From NCBI RefSeq assembly GCF_021513255.1, contig NZ_CP090977.1, positions 3,348,001 through 3,412,000 of the forward strand: 64,000 nt of DNA, given 5' to 3'. The translations under genes and the position numbers were made by a program. Below are positions 1-9,029 of the stretch, piece by piece. Below the pieces are notes generated by a model. The model saw only the letters and a list, made by a program, of their open reading frames with translations. It was not told the origin of the DNA and did no database searches. The stretch comes from Planococcus sp. 107-1. Lineage in GTDB: Bacteria; Bacillota; Bacilli; Bacillales_A; Planococcaceae. The first letter of the stretch is position 1. Every line of letters starts with the position of its first letter.

Positions 1-1396
1 GGAGGCGCATCTTTACCGAAGTGGTGGCATATACTTCAACCACCTCTTCAAATTTCGGGATCCAGTGATAAAGGAAATCGTATTCCGCCTCTTCGTTATG
101 GATATAAAAGCCGCCGTCTGTTTGGTTGAACAGGCTGTCGTGCATCATCTGCATGATGCGCTGCTCTTCCGCGATATGCCGGCGAAGCCCCGGGTAATGT
201 TCAAGCCCTGCTTCCTCTTCTTCACACGGATTGATGATCAATTGCCCATAATGAAATTCAAGGCCTGCTAAAAGCCGGTTGCTGACGCGATCCAGATATA
301 ATTTTGCCCGAAGCGGCACTTCGCCTAAACTTCTGGCTACGCCATCATCCATTTTCACATTTCCAAGCTTCATCAGTCCTGGAATGGCCGTTTTCATGAA
401 ATGCTCCATCTGGCTTGCCGGAATCGTTAAACGCGGTTCTCCCGCCAACTCCAGCAGGTTCTTCAGTTCCACCAGCTGCCTGCAGCTTTCTTCGGGCAGC
501 GGCACAAGCTCTCCGCCAGTAAACGCATAGCCGTAAGCACTTAATACCAAAATGCCATTCAGGCCTTTTGCTTCCAGTACATAACTCCCCGACGGCCCTT
601 CTTCAATTTCAAAACGGACAGGGAGCCGCTCCGCTAACCGCAGCCCTTTATATAATTGATCTCCTTGCTGGGTGCTGACGTGGGGCGCTTGCTGCAATAG
701 CGGCAGAAGCTGCAGCCAATCCGACACCGAAACGAAGATCATGCCTTCCCGGTCCGTCAGCAAACTTGGAATACGAGAGCTCTTAATAAGGAACTGCAGG
801 ACCGCATCGGTTTCACGGTTGAAATTATGCCATTCTGGATTATAAGTAAAATCACTGGTGATTTCCGCCGGTTCTTTCCGTTCGACTTTCTTCAAGAACT
901 CTAAAACCCTTAGGACGCGGTGCCGTTCGCTAATCCCTGCCTGCAAGCGAAGGCCAATTCCATATTCCGCGTTTTCCAGCAAAAAAGGAAAGCAGGTAAA
1001 CTCCACCGCTACTGTTTGGCGCGTATCAAAATGGAGCTGCTTTCCGGCAGGACGCCCCGATGGATTGCTGAACAAACTCAGCATCTGGTCAGCCAATGGA
1101 CTGCCAACGGCCTGAACATCTCTTGCTGCAAGCAGTACGGCTGCAATGTGCTGGCAATGGGTTTTGATAAAACCGACAGGCGGGCAGCTGCATTCGGCGA
1201 CAAGCTGATTGTGCTCGCCTTGGCGAATCAAAACAGTGAAATCTTCCCCAGCTTTTACTGTCGCTTTAATCGCTGCTTCCTCTTTGGAGTCCGCATGCAG
1301 CACTACTTTATTTGCTTCGAAATATGCTTTTCCTTTTTTATAAGCGGCGATTCCGCACAGTTCTTTAATCATTTGTTCACTCAATGCAAAGTTCAT
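1..1396 (-). CDS. SWIM zinc-finger protein, SNF2 helicase-associated type (partial, 3' end outside window)
   Basis: The reading frame starts at ATG 1396 behind a good RBS (AGGAAAGGA) and stays open to the window edge, giving at least 465 residues. Near residues 70-85 it shows ECSCPP...HCQH, a CxC-xn-CxH SWIM zinc finger. The rest resembles the N-terminal accessory part of bacterial Snf2-family helicases (SWIM plus SNF2-associated region). In such proteins the DEAD/DEAH and helicase C domains follow, and would lie left of position 1. Binding of nucleic acid or protein through the zinc finger is family knowledge; the helicase half is inferred and not seen. It lies downstream of mnmH but is separated by a terminator, so it probably has its own promoter. 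Confidence 0.75.
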   Translation of the reverse strand, partial: MNFALSEQMIKELCGIAAYKKGKAYFEANKVVLHADSKEEAAIKATVKAGEDFTVLIRQGEHNQLVAECSCPPVGFIKTHCQHIAAVLLAARDVQAVGSPLADQMLSLFSNPSGRPAGKQLHFDTRQTVAVEFTCFPFLLENAEYGIGLRLQAGISERHRVLRVLEFLKKVERKEPAEITSDFTYNPEWHNFNRETDAVLQFLIKSSRIPSLLTDREGMIFVSVSDWLQLLPLLQQAPHVSTQQGDQLYKGLRLAERLPVRFEIEEGPSGSYVLEAKGLNGILVLSAYGYAFTGGELVPLPEESCRQLVELKNLLELAGEPRLTIPASQMEHFMKTAIPGLMKLGNVKMDDGVARSLGEVPLRAKLYLDRVSNRLLAGLEFHYGQLIINPCEEEEAGLEHYPGLRRHIAEEQRIMQMMHDSLFNQTDGGFYIHNEEAEYDFLYHWIPKFEEVVEVYATTSVKMRL

Positions 1397-1502
1397 TCAG
1401 CAATCCTTTCCTAGCTTTTCAGATCAAGCTAACTTACTTGTCTTTTCACCCTACCACCCGCTCAACAAAGGGTCAAAATTTCCGGCGGCGGTAAAAGAAA
1501 AC

Positions 1503-1532
1503 AAAACCAGCTCGGTTTAAAGAGCTGGCTTT
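1503..1532 (-). terminator. terminator of mnmH
   Basis: Inverted repeat CCAGCTC / GAGCTGG extended by A-T pairs, followed on the minus strand by TTTTGTTTTC. It lies 10-40 bases past the mnmH stop codon. Confidence 0.75.
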
Positions 1533-1540
1533 GGGCACAT

Positions 1541-2602
1541 TTATGAATTTATTGGGCTCGACGGTTTGCTTTCCGTTTCTGGCAATTGCTCTTTGACTGC
1601 CTGAATGGCTTCTTCAAGATTTTTGACGTCTAAATGCAGTTTTTGGGAATCCGGGTATTGCAGGCCGGTATGCTTGTACCGGGAATCGTAATAATACTCC
1701 AGCAGCAGGCGAATAGCGGATTCAAAATTACCCGTTTGGAGATCTTCTTCGATTTTTTTCGCAACCGGCACATGGATGCGCGACTGGATGCGATGGAAAG
1801 CTTCCAAGCATTCCTCTTGGTATTTTGAAGGCGTGTAATCTTCCATGATTTCCTTGATGCGCTCTTCCATCGGCAAGTCGATGATCAGATGAAGGCTGGT
1901 GTTTTTCAAATCACTGAGAAACGGTGGAATGACGACTCGGCCAATCCGGGTGCTTTCCGCTTCAAAAATAACATAAGGCGAATCCTTGAGTTCAATCAGG
2001 CGTTCATTTAATAATGCATCAAAGGTTTTCTGATTGTGGGGCTCCAAGCCGATCTGGCCGAATATTGATCCTTTGTGATTGGCCATCCCTTCAAAATCAA
2101 TAACAGGATAGCCCTCTTTTTCAAGAGCTTTTAAGATCCGGGTTTTGCCGGTGCCGGTCAAACCGTTTAGCACAATCGCTTTTTTAGGAGCTTCGATATG
2201 CTCCAACTGATCAATTGTCCATTTTCGATAAGAACGGATTCCTTCTTCCAAACGGCTGACGTGGACATCCATCAAGCTGAGAAGCGTCGCAGTCGTTTTG
2301 CTGCGCATGCCTCCGCGCCAGCAAAAGACCGTTTTATCGCCTTCCACTTCTTTGAACTGGCGGATAAAATCCGGCAGTTTTGCAGAAATGATTTCAAGGC
2401 CCCGCTCTTTTGCCGCATGGACGCTTACTTGTTTATAGAGTGTACCGATTTCTGCCCGTTCCGCATCATTGAAAAAAGGAATATTAATGCTTCCTGGAAT
2501 CGTGAAACTTTTGTATTCAGAAGGTGATCTCACATCAATTAGCGTCATTTCGTTTTTTCGATTGCCGGACATTAACTCTTCTACTCGGATATTGCTGAAC
2601 AT
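1541..2602 (-). CDS. mnmH: tRNA 2-selenouridine synthase (MnmH/SelU)
   Basis: A 353-residue protein with an N-terminal rhodanese domain (about residues 5-130; active-site loop FCWRGGMRS) and a C-terminal P-loop domain (NGLTGTGKT, about residues 148-156). This arrangement is diagnostic for MnmH (YbbB), which replaces sulfur by selenium in mnm5s2U34 of tRNA through a geranylated intermediate. The cysteine in CWRGG is the expected catalytic residue. I chose ATG 2602 because GGAGG lies five bases upstream; an in-frame ATG eight codons earlier has no such site. No selenophosphate synthetase gene is visible in the window, so the real substrate use here is unknown. It stands alone between Lrp and the SWIM gene. 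Confidence 0.92.
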   Translation of the reverse strand: MFSNIRVEELMSGNRKNEMTLIDVRSPSEYKSFTIPGSINIPFFNDAERAEIGTLYKQVSVHAAKERGLEIISAKLPDFIRQFKEVEGDKTVFCWRGGMRSKTTATLLSLMDVHVSRLEEGIRSYRKWTIDQLEHIEAPKKAIVLNGLTGTGKTRILKALEKEGYPVIDFEGMANHKGSIFGQIGLEPHNQKTFDALLNERLIELKDSPYVIFEAESTRIGRVVIPPFLSDLKNTSLHLIIDLPMEERIKEIMEDYTPSKYQEECLEAFHRIQSRIHVPVAKKIEEDLQTGNFESAIRLLLEYYYDSRYKHTGLQYPDSQKLHLDVKNLEEAIQAVKEQLPETESKPSSPINS

Positions 2603-2755
2603 TTTTTCCTCCAAAAGCATGATCACAAGGCTCTGCTTGCTGAACGCTTTATAGTACCGGGGAATTCCCCTGATTTTACTGGCTTAAGACCAATTAAGTT
2701 GATTTTTCCTCTATTAAGTATACACCCATTCCCTGGAAATTTGGACTTTCTCGCC

Positions 2756-3235
2756 TCAAGCTCCTCTGATTGGCAGCACCGTGGAATATTTGACTTCCCG
2801 GAGTGCGAGGCTTGTTTGGATCTTCGTAATCCCCAATTTATTGAGCTTTCGGATAAAATCCTGCAGGTCTTTCCGATTCTTATTGGCCACTTTCAGCAAA
2901 TAATCATACTCTCCGGTCAAGCATTGGCATTCCAGCACTTCCGGCATCTCCACCAGGGCAAGTTCCAGCCTGTTCAATTCTTCCGCTTGATGAATATCCG
3001 TGCTGATAAAAATGTAGCACAGCAAATCAAAGCCGAGTTTTTCCTGATTGAGAATGGCTACGTGCCCAATGATATAGCCTTCTGATTCCAAACGCTTAAT
3101 CCGGGAATGGACAGCCGGCGGCGACAAATTGACCTGTTTGGCGATTTCCGTATTGCTGAGCTGCGCTTCCTTTTGCAAAATATCCAAAATCTGCACATCC
3201 GTTTGATCTAACACTTTATTGACGATCGATTCCAT
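2756..3235 (-). CDS. Lrp/AsnC-family transcriptional regulator
   Basis: 159 residues: winged HTH at about 8-58 (LSNTEIAKQVNLSPPAVHSRIKRLE) followed by a RAM ligand-binding domain (LTGEYDYLLKV at about 110). The family forms octamers that bind amino acids and control transport and metabolism genes. ATG 3235 follows AAAGGGG; the ATG seven codons upstream lacks a site. The gene is divergent from an EamA exporter across an AT-rich 183-base gap. That layout suggests it controls the exporter and itself, as in many Lrp-exporter pairs (inference). The effector amino acid cannot be read from sequence. Confidence 0.9.
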   Translation of the reverse strand: MESIVNKVLDQTDVQILDILQKEAQLSNTEIAKQVNLSPPAVHSRIKRLESEGYIIGHVAILNQEKLGFDLLCYIFISTDIHQAEELNRLELALVEMPEVLECQCLTGEYDYLLKVANKNRKDLQDFIRKLNKLGITKIQTSLALREVKYSTVLPIRGA

Positions 3236-3418
3236 TTTTTTGCCCCTTTCATTCATTCCAAATAACTTGCTCTAACTATCCCTAAACAGAATAAATAAAA
3301 GTTTTTATTTTATATTTCTTATTTTATTTTAAATATAGCGTAATAAACAGAATAATATACGGAAAATATCGTTTAAATGATAAAATTATTCATTATCAAA
3401 CCGAAAGAAGGTCTGCTT

Positions 3419-4342
3419 ATGCGTCATTTATACTTCTTATTGCTGCTATTGACCAGCTTTTTATGGGCCGGAAACTTCATCGTCGGAAAATGGCTGGTCG
3501 GCCATGCTTCTCCGATGACCTTAACTAGTCTTCGCTGGCTTATTGCTATTCTCTGTCTTTTGCCTTTAGTCTGGTTGACCGAGAAAAAAATTAAACCTTC
3601 GCGAAAAGCGATCGTTCCGCTAGCTTTGATGGGAATTACAGGCGTCGCTTTTTTTAATATTCTACAATTCCTGGCCTTGGAGCAGACTTCCGCTTCCAAC
3701 GTCGGCTTGATTTCCACCTTGAACATGATTTCCATCGCCTTATTTTCAGCGATTTTCTTGAAAGAACGCATCAACTCTTTGCAGATGGCTGCGATGGGCT
3801 TTTCCTTTCTCGGTGTTTTGCTTGTCTTGACGAAAGGCGAGCTCCACCTGCTTTGGTCGCTTCATTTCAATAAAGGTGATTTGTACATGCTCGCTGCTGT
3901 CGGTATTTGGGGCATCTATTCCGTCTGCAGCAAATGGGCAATGGCCAATACGAGTGCTGCGATGGCGACTTTGTATTCCGGCGTATTCGGGCTCGCCTTC
4001 CTGCTGCCGTTCAATATCTCCAACTTTGCCGTAGTGGATATCAACGCCTCATTTGTCTATTCCATCCTTTACACGGGCGTCATTTCGACTGTGCTCTGTT
4101 TTGTCTTATGGAATCTGGGTGTTCAAAAACTCGGCGCGACGACTTCCGGCCTTTTCCTGAATTTCAATCCGGTCTTCACAGCGATTTTAGCTTTTATGCT
4201 GCTTGGCGAAAAGATGACAGCTGTCCAAATTATCGGGAGCCTCATTGTCATCAGCGGGTGCTATTTCTTCAGCTATTTTAAAACGAAAAAATTTGCGGCT
4301 GACAGCATCGTTCCGCCAAATCTGCAAAGTTCAAAGGTGTAG
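3419..4342 (+). CDS. EamA/DMT-family transporter
   Basis: 307 residues, ten predicted hydrophobic segments in two EamA repeats (about 1-140 and 155-295), with short loops and a basic C-terminus. Family members export amino acids, metabolites or drugs from the cytoplasm. The start at 3419 has AAGAAGG at a proper distance; an upstream in-frame ATG at 3377 would add 14 polar residues without an RBS. It is divergent from an Lrp-type regulator, which points to amino-acid efflux (inference). pgeF follows 47 bases downstream and may be read through. Confidence 0.9.
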   Translation: MRHLYFLLLLLTSFLWAGNFIVGKWLVGHASPMTLTSLRWLIAILCLLPLVWLTEKKIKPSRKAIVPLALMGITGVAFFNILQFLALEQTSASNVGLISTLNMISIALFSAIFLKERINSLQMAAMGFSFLGVLLVLTKGELHLLWSLHFNKGDLYMLAAVGIWGIYSVCSKWAMANTSAAMATLYSGVFGLAFLLPFNISNFAVVDINASFVYSILYTGVISTVLCFVLWNLGVQKLGATTSGLFLNFNPVFTAILAFMLLGEKMTAVQIIGSLIVISGCYFFSYFKTKKFAADSIVPPNLQSSKV

Positions 4343-4389
4343 CTACACATTCAGGATGATTTCCGCTATATTGTAAGCAGGTGATGCAG

Positions 4390-5154
4390 ATGAAAAAGAA
4401 ATTATATGTAGACAATGAAAAGTTTATTGCAGGGATGACGTTTAAAGACTTTGCCGAAGCTGAACAGAATAATATGGCGCTGCATGTCTGTGAAAATCCG
4501 GCATCCATCATAGAAAACCGCAGAAAATTCACGGCTGAACTTGGCCGGCCTTTGACCGATTTCGTCGCTGCCGAACAAACCCATAGCGCAAATTTTCACC
4601 GGATCACAGCGCAAGATAGAGGCCGCGGCGCAGAAACAAGAGACACTGCGATTAAAAATACGGATGCGCTTTACACATTCGAACCAAATCTTATTTTGAG
4701 CAGTTTTGCCGCTGATTGCGTGCCTGTCCTTTTTTACAACGAAGTTTCCGGCGTTGTCGGGGCAATCCATTCCGGTTGGCAAGGGACGGTCAAAGAAGTT
4801 TCCTTGAAACTCTTTGAACACTTGAAGCAGCAGGAACAATGCGACCCAACTGATTTCCACGTACAAATCGGTGCTGCACTCAGCCAACAGAAATTTGAAG
4901 TGGACGAAGATGTATTCTTGAAATTCAAAAGCTTGGGTTATGCCGATGAGTTTATTTCCTTTAACGCCGAAACCCAAAAATACCATATCGACAATCAATT
5001 GACCGTTCAAAAGCAATGTGCGCTGGCTGGGATCCCGGCCAGCCAAATCACCATTGACCGGACATGTACGTTCCAAGACCCTTCCGGCTTTTCTTATCGC
5101 CAAGACAAGAAAAGCGGACGGCATATGGGCTTTATCATGAAAAAAGAAGTGTAG
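4390..5154 (+). CDS. pgeF: peptidoglycan editing factor PgeF / YfiH-YlmD laccase-domain protein
   Basis: 254 residues with the marks of the multicopper-polyphenol-oxidase-like DUF152/YfiH family: AAEQTHSANFH, FAADCVPVL and IHSGWQGT. These supply the zinc-binding Cys and two His residues. E. coli YfiH (PgeF) corrects misincorporated serine in peptidoglycan precursors, and purine nucleosidase-type activities have been shown for homologues; which applies here is open. ATG 4390 follows AGGTG; GTG 4381 and ATG 4384 are in frame and possible. The last codons form the left arm of the terminator. In many Bacillales this family sits near ylm/div genes, so this isolated copy may be a paralogue. Confidence 0.88.
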   Translation: MKKKLYVDNEKFIAGMTFKDFAEAEQNNMALHVCENPASIIENRRKFTAELGRPLTDFVAAEQTHSANFHRITAQDRGRGAETRDTAIKNTDALYTFEPNLILSSFAADCVPVLFYNEVSGVVGAIHSGWQGTVKEVSLKLFEHLKQQEQCDPTDFHVQIGAALSQQKFEVDEDVFLKFKSLGYADEFISFNAETQKYHIDNQLTVQKQCALAGIPASQITIDRTCTFQDPSGFSYRQDKKSGRHMGFIMKKEV

Positions 5155-5181
5155 AGGCAATCGCCCTGCACTTCTTTTTTC
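5140..5181 (+). terminator. terminator overlapping the pgeF stop
   Basis: AAAAAAGAAGTG ... CACTTCTTTTTT form a perfect stem around the stop codon, ending in a T run. Confidence 0.85.
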
Positions 5182-5299
5182 ATTTGTTAATAAAGTATAT
5201 GGCATTATAAAATTTCATATTTCTAAATATTTAGTCTTACTTTCCTTGTTTTTCTAAGGTATAGTTAGCATAAAATGACAATTCAAAAGGGGAAACTAC

Positions 5300-6874
5300 A
5301 TGAACAAAAAAATGATAATGGTTTTGCTGGCATTTCTCATCCTGTTGACGCCATTTCACACTGCCTTTGCCGCTCCCGTCTATAAAGATGTCCAGGACCC
5401 ATACAAATTTAAAGCCGAATTCGATTATTTGGTGAAACAAGGGATTTTGACTGCAGATCCAGCGGTAGATTTTGGTGTAGACAAAGAAATCACCCGCATC
5501 GAAGCGGTTGGCATTTTGATCCAGGCCTTAAAGCTCAACACCACGAACAGGCCGGCCCCTGTTTTCACTGATGTGAAAGCTGACGACCCGAATTTCCCGC
5601 TCATCGCCACCATCGTCGATGAGAAAATCATGGTCGGAAATGGCAAAGGCCAGTTCAATCCTTATGAAAAACTGACGCGCGCCCAAATGGCTACCGTCCT
5701 TGTAAAAGCCTTTAAACTATCCGGAAAAACCACTACCGTGTTCAAAGACGTTTCCCCTAGTTCAGCAGCTTACGGAGCGATCCAAATCTTGATCGCCAAT
5801 AAAATTACGGCCGGCTACAACGATTACACATTTAAGCCTTATACGTATTTAACGAAATCGCATTTTGCCGTATTTATAGCCCGGATCCTGAATCCGGCAT
5901 TCCGGGCGGATCCCAAACCGCCGGCGCCAACTCCTGTTCCGCCAGCTTCATGTGAAAAGCCAAGCAAAACAGCCACTTATAAAGTGAATGTTTCCGTAAC
6001 AAATATGTGGAAAAACCCAAATAAAACCCGGACTGTCGACAAGCCTTCCCTGTCCAAGCCCGTTGACATGAAAAAATGGATCAATGGCATGACCTTGAAT
6101 GAAAAGAAGTGGCTAGTTGAAAAAACCGATACTCAAGCGGTGTTCGGTGAAGAAGTCAGCTTGCTCACAACCGGCAGCAATTGGGTTGAGATTGCAGCAA
6201 ACGATCAATATGTACCTTATCAAAAAGAAGGCTACCCGGGATGGGTCCCAAAATCCCATATAGCAAAAGTGACAAAAGATTATTCCGATTGCGGCATTGC
6301 CATCGTTACAGCAAAACTTGCACCGCTATATAACACTAACGACCAAAAACAATTCATGGAAATCAGCTATTCGACCATCTTGCCGGTCATCAAATCAGAC
6401 AATAAATGGTACCATGTCCAAACACCGGCTAATGGCATCAAACTTCTGCGGAAAGCGGATGCCAAATCGTATAAGAACTACAAATCCGTTCCTAAGCCAT
6501 CACAAGCAAACATCGTCAATGAAGCGAAAAGGTTCTTGGACCTTCCCTATTTATGGGCAGGCACTTCCGCTTACGGCTTTGATTGTTCGGGAATCATTTA
6601 TGCGGTTTATAAAAACTTCGGAATCACGATTCCGCGCGATTCGTTCTATCAAGCGACAAAAGGCACTGCGGTAGCAAAGAAAGATTTGCAGCCTGGCGAT
6701 TTGGTGTTTTTCGCCTATAACGGCGGCAGAGGGAAAGTCTATCATGTAGGGCTTTACATCGGCTCAGGCAAAATGCTCCATGCACCGAATGCTTCTTCTA
6801 AAGTGAGAATTGAGGCCTTGAATTCGGGAGTCTATTTGAAGAATTACTCTGGAGCCCGTAGATACTTGAAGTGA
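5300..6874 (+). CDS. SLH-domain NlpC/P60 cell-wall hydrolase
   Basis: 524 residues. An N-terminal signal peptide (about 1-25, ending ...AFAAPVYKD) leads into three S-layer homology repeats (about 30-200) and a proline-rich linker (PKPPAPTPVPPAS). A middle region with SH3-like stretches (about 215-385) precedes an NlpC/P60 domain (about 400-524). The catalytic triad is visible: Cys429 in FDCSG, His482 in YHVGLYIG and His494 in MLHAPN. It should be exported, held on secondary wall polymer by the SLH repeats, and cleave peptide stems of peptidoglycan. RBS AAAGGGG precedes ATG 5300. Single-gene unit, with a strong two-way terminator after it. Confidence 0.92.
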   Translation: MNKKMIMVLLAFLILLTPFHTAFAAPVYKDVQDPYKFKAEFDYLVKQGILTADPAVDFGVDKEITRIEAVGILIQALKLNTTNRPAPVFTDVKADDPNFPLIATIVDEKIMVGNGKGQFNPYEKLTRAQMATVLVKAFKLSGKTTTVFKDVSPSSAAYGAIQILIANKITAGYNDYTFKPYTYLTKSHFAVFIARILNPAFRADPKPPAPTPVPPASCEKPSKTATYKVNVSVTNMWKNPNKTRTVDKPSLSKPVDMKKWINGMTLNEKKWLVEKTDTQAVFGEEVSLLTTGSNWVEIAANDQYVPYQKEGYPGWVPKSHIAKVTKDYSDCGIAIVTAKLAPLYNTNDQKQFMEISYSTILPVIKSDNKWYHVQTPANGIKLLRKADAKSYKNYKSVPKPSQANIVNEAKRFLDLPYLWAGTSAYGFDCSGIIYAVYKNFGITIPRDSFYQATKGTAVAKKDLQPGDLVFFAYNGGRGKVYHVGLYIGSGKMLHAPNASSKVRIEALNSGVYLKNYSGARRYLK

Positions 6875-6888
6875 TCAAATGCAAAAAT

Positions 6889-6920
6889 AAAACCCCCATG
6901 CCAAAAGGCAAGGGGGTTTT
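6889..6920. terminator. bidirectional terminator
   Basis: AAAACCCCC and GGGGGTTTT with inner TGCC/GGCA and an AAAA loop: a symmetric stem with A run and T run. It can stop the hydrolase gene on + and, at a distance, the antiporter transcript on -. Confidence 0.85.
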
Positions 6921-7061
6921 CGATAGTTTGCGGCGTATCAAGCCACGCTCCACAACGTGTTCCATAAAGGAATGCTTGTCCGTCTTACGCAAACGAGCTC
7001 ATCGCGTCTTTAACAATAGAGCATGGCGGAAACTGTGTCAATGCTTTTCACTTCTCACTTT
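6921..7061. other. intergenic segment without a recognised gene
   Basis: About 140 bases between a terminator and the antiporter stop. It contains small hairpins (for example GTTCC/GGAAT) but no frame with an RBS and no familiar RNA motif that I can name. Confidence 0.4.
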
Positions 7062-8273
7062 TCATTTGTCTTGTTTATTGATGAATTTGGTTAATGGATA
7101 GACGCCAATGCTTTGGATTACAAGTGATAGAAGAATGACCGCAAAAGCCAGCGACACCAACAAATCATCTTTCTCTCCTACTTCATTTTCAAGCCAAAGC
7201 AGCAACGCGACCGACATGGCGCCTTTGATGCCAGACCAGGTGAGCAGCGAAGTGGTTGAAAAATCATTGGTGAATTCCTTTCTCCAGGCTGGAACCCCGT
7301 AAATAAACACGGCCAGCACAATAAACCTGGCGAAAATGGATAACAGGAAAATCCCCACTGCTAGTCCCCATTTTGAAAAGGCCAAGTATTCAGCGCCTTG
7401 AATACCGATTAATAGGAACAGCAGCCCTAAAAGCGTCGGGTTGACAATATTCCAAAAGCCATCAAGCGATTCTTGGATGTGGCTATTGTCTTTATCCTCA
7501 TCGAATTCAAAAGTTAATACGATACCTGCAACTACGGTTGCCAAAACGCCGGAAACGCCTATCGCCTCTGCCAGATAAAAACCCCCATAAGATACGATAA
7601 TCGTCAGCATGACATGATAATGCCGGTTATGCGTGTAATGGATGATTTTGCTCATGAGCCAGCCAAGAAACAAGCCGACCGCAATCCCTCCAAGTGACAC
7701 CACCAAAAATTCGGAAACGAACTTTCCTGCTGAAAAGCCATCCCCTGTCTGGAACATCGCAAGAAAAATAGTGAAAATGACAACACTCGTTCCGTCATTG
7801 ACCATCGATTCCCCTTCTACTACATCTGCAATTTTCTCTTCTCCTTTACTTTGCTTCAATATGGCTGTTATCGAAACTGGATCTGTGGGAATGAGAATCG
7901 CAGCCAAAAGAAAGGCCGCCGTCAGTGAAATGGATATCGACAATCCGCTCATCCAGTAGATGCCAAGCCCTAAAAGCCCAGCGGTCGCCATCAGCCCCAA
8001 TGTACTGAGTGCAGCAATAATCCCTGCATTTTCCTTCAGCTGCTTGATTGGAAACTGATAGGCCGATGTGAACAAAATAGCAGGAAGAAAAACAGTGAAA
8101 ATGATGTCTTTAGTGATATGCAGATTTGAGAAAAATGGAAGAAATGAAAGACCGATCCCAATCAGTACAAGAACCACAGGAACCGGAAAGTAATTCTTTT
8201 TGATATCGATTGTATAAATAATGTACCCAATCAATAAGAGCAGTAAAATTTGATGAGCCAGCAAGGTATCCAC
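7062..8273 (-). CDS. CPA1-family Na+(K+)/H+ antiporter, NhaP-like
   Basis: About 403 residues with roughly 12 membrane segments. The signature LIPTDPVSITAIL and the ND motif in GESMVNDGTSVVIF match monovalent cation:proton antiporters of the CPA1 group. It should exchange cytoplasmic Na+ or K+ for protons and help in salt or alkali stress; the ion is not fixed by sequence. The start is uncertain: GTG 8273 puts the first helix at the N-terminus but its AAAGG is very close. A TTG four codons later and ATGs up to 8348 are alternatives that add only polar residues. Single-gene unit. Confidence 0.9.
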   Translation of the reverse strand: MDTLLAHQILLLLLIGYIIYTIDIKKNYFPVPVVLVLIGIGLSFLPFFSNLHITKDIIFTVFLPAILFTSAYQFPIKQLKENAGIIAALSTLGLMATAGLLGLGIYWMSGLSISISLTAAFLLAAILIPTDPVSITAILKQSKGEEKIADVVEGESMVNDGTSVVIFTIFLAMFQTGDGFSAGKFVSEFLVVSLGGIAVGLFLGWLMSKIIHYTHNRHYHVMLTIIVSYGGFYLAEAIGVSGVLATVVAGIVLTFEFDEDKDNSHIQESLDGFWNIVNPTLLGLLFLLIGIQGAEYLAFSKWGLAVGIFLLSIFARFIVLAVFIYGVPAWRKEFTNDFSTTSLLTWSGIKGAMSVALLLWLENEVGEKDDLLVSLAFAVILLSLVIQSIGVYPLTKFINKQDK

Positions 8274-8388
8274 GCCTTTCAAATTTTCTATACCGACCTT
8301 ACTTCTCTTCATTCCTTTCTTTCTCAAAGTTAAACTTTTACCTTCCAAAGTACTAGTCGGCTCCGCTACTCGATTCTAGAATTTATAT

Positions 8389-8439
8389 AAAAAAGCCTCA
8401 GACAATGACCACCTTGATAGTGCCTTGCCTGAAGCTTTT
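8389..8439 (-). terminator. terminator of the YhgE-PadR operon
   Basis: Minus-strand arms AAGCTTCAGGCAA and TTGTCTGAGGCTT pair with one small bulge and are followed by a T run, just past the padR-type gene. Confidence 0.75.
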
Positions 8440-8446
8440 CAGTTCG

Positions 8447-8986
8447 TTAGATTTTTCTTTCTTTGATGCGTTTGATCGTCTCTTCGATCCAATGCGCTGT
8501 ATGCTCCGCTTTGCTGTTAAAATAATCATTCATGAAATCAACAAAATTCGTTTTTGATTCGTCCACGTCGATCATTTCCCGGAAAGTGGCCATATGTCCC
8601 CAACGCTCTTTATGTTTTTGCAGTTTTCCTTCTAAGATCTGCACAACTTTATCCCGGTCCACATAATCCAAGGTTGCCAAACCAATGATCATTTCATTTA
8701 CGGCTTTCGACTTCTCAAATAAGCTATAGATTTTCTTCGGCAACTCTTTCCGGCCTTTTTCAGTGATTGCAAAGACTTGTTTGTCCGGACGATGCTCTTC
8801 TCTAATCACTTCAACGACTTCGATTAAGCCTTGTTTCGTAAGGGCTTCAAAATGATAGTAAAGTTTGCTTTCCGTTAATCCCGCAAATTCGTCGAACGGG
8901 ATCGGTTCAGAAAGCTGCCGCTTCAATTCGTAAGGATAATTATTGCCTTCGATCAGTTTGCTCAATATATAAATTTGGATTGCCAT
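8447..8986 (-). CDS. PadR-family transcriptional regulator
   Basis: 179 residues: N-terminal winged helix (about 1-85, with LTESKLYYHFEALTKQGLIE and a TEKGRKEL wing) and a C-terminal helical dimerisation part (about 100-175). PadR-type repressors commonly control a neighbouring membrane protein or transporter. RBS AAAGGAG precedes ATG 8986. It lies 44 bases downstream of the YhgE-type membrane gene, so the two are co-transcribed. A perfect palindrome upstream of that operon (10256-10281) is the likely autoregulatory operator. Confidence 0.92.
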   Translation of the reverse strand: MAIQIYILSKLIEGNNYPYELKRQLSEPIPFDEFAGLTESKLYYHFEALTKQGLIEVVEVIREEHRPDKQVFAITEKGRKELPKKIYSLFEKSKAVNEMIIGLATLDYVDRDKVVQILEGKLQKHKERWGHMATFREMIDVDESKTNFVDFMNDYFNSKAEHTAHWIEETIKRIKERKI

Positions 8987-9029
8987 CTTTTAGACTCCTT
9001 TGGCAAGAACTGACTTCATTGTAGCAAAC

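Noticed and set aside
4402..5205. A 267-residue open frame on the minus strand across pgeF
   Set aside because: It is the antisense shadow of a strongly conserved gene, has no RBS and no family-like motifs.
6921..7061. Possible small gene or RNA between the NlpC/P60 and antiporter genes
   Set aside because: No RBS, no conserved motif I can name and only weak hairpins.
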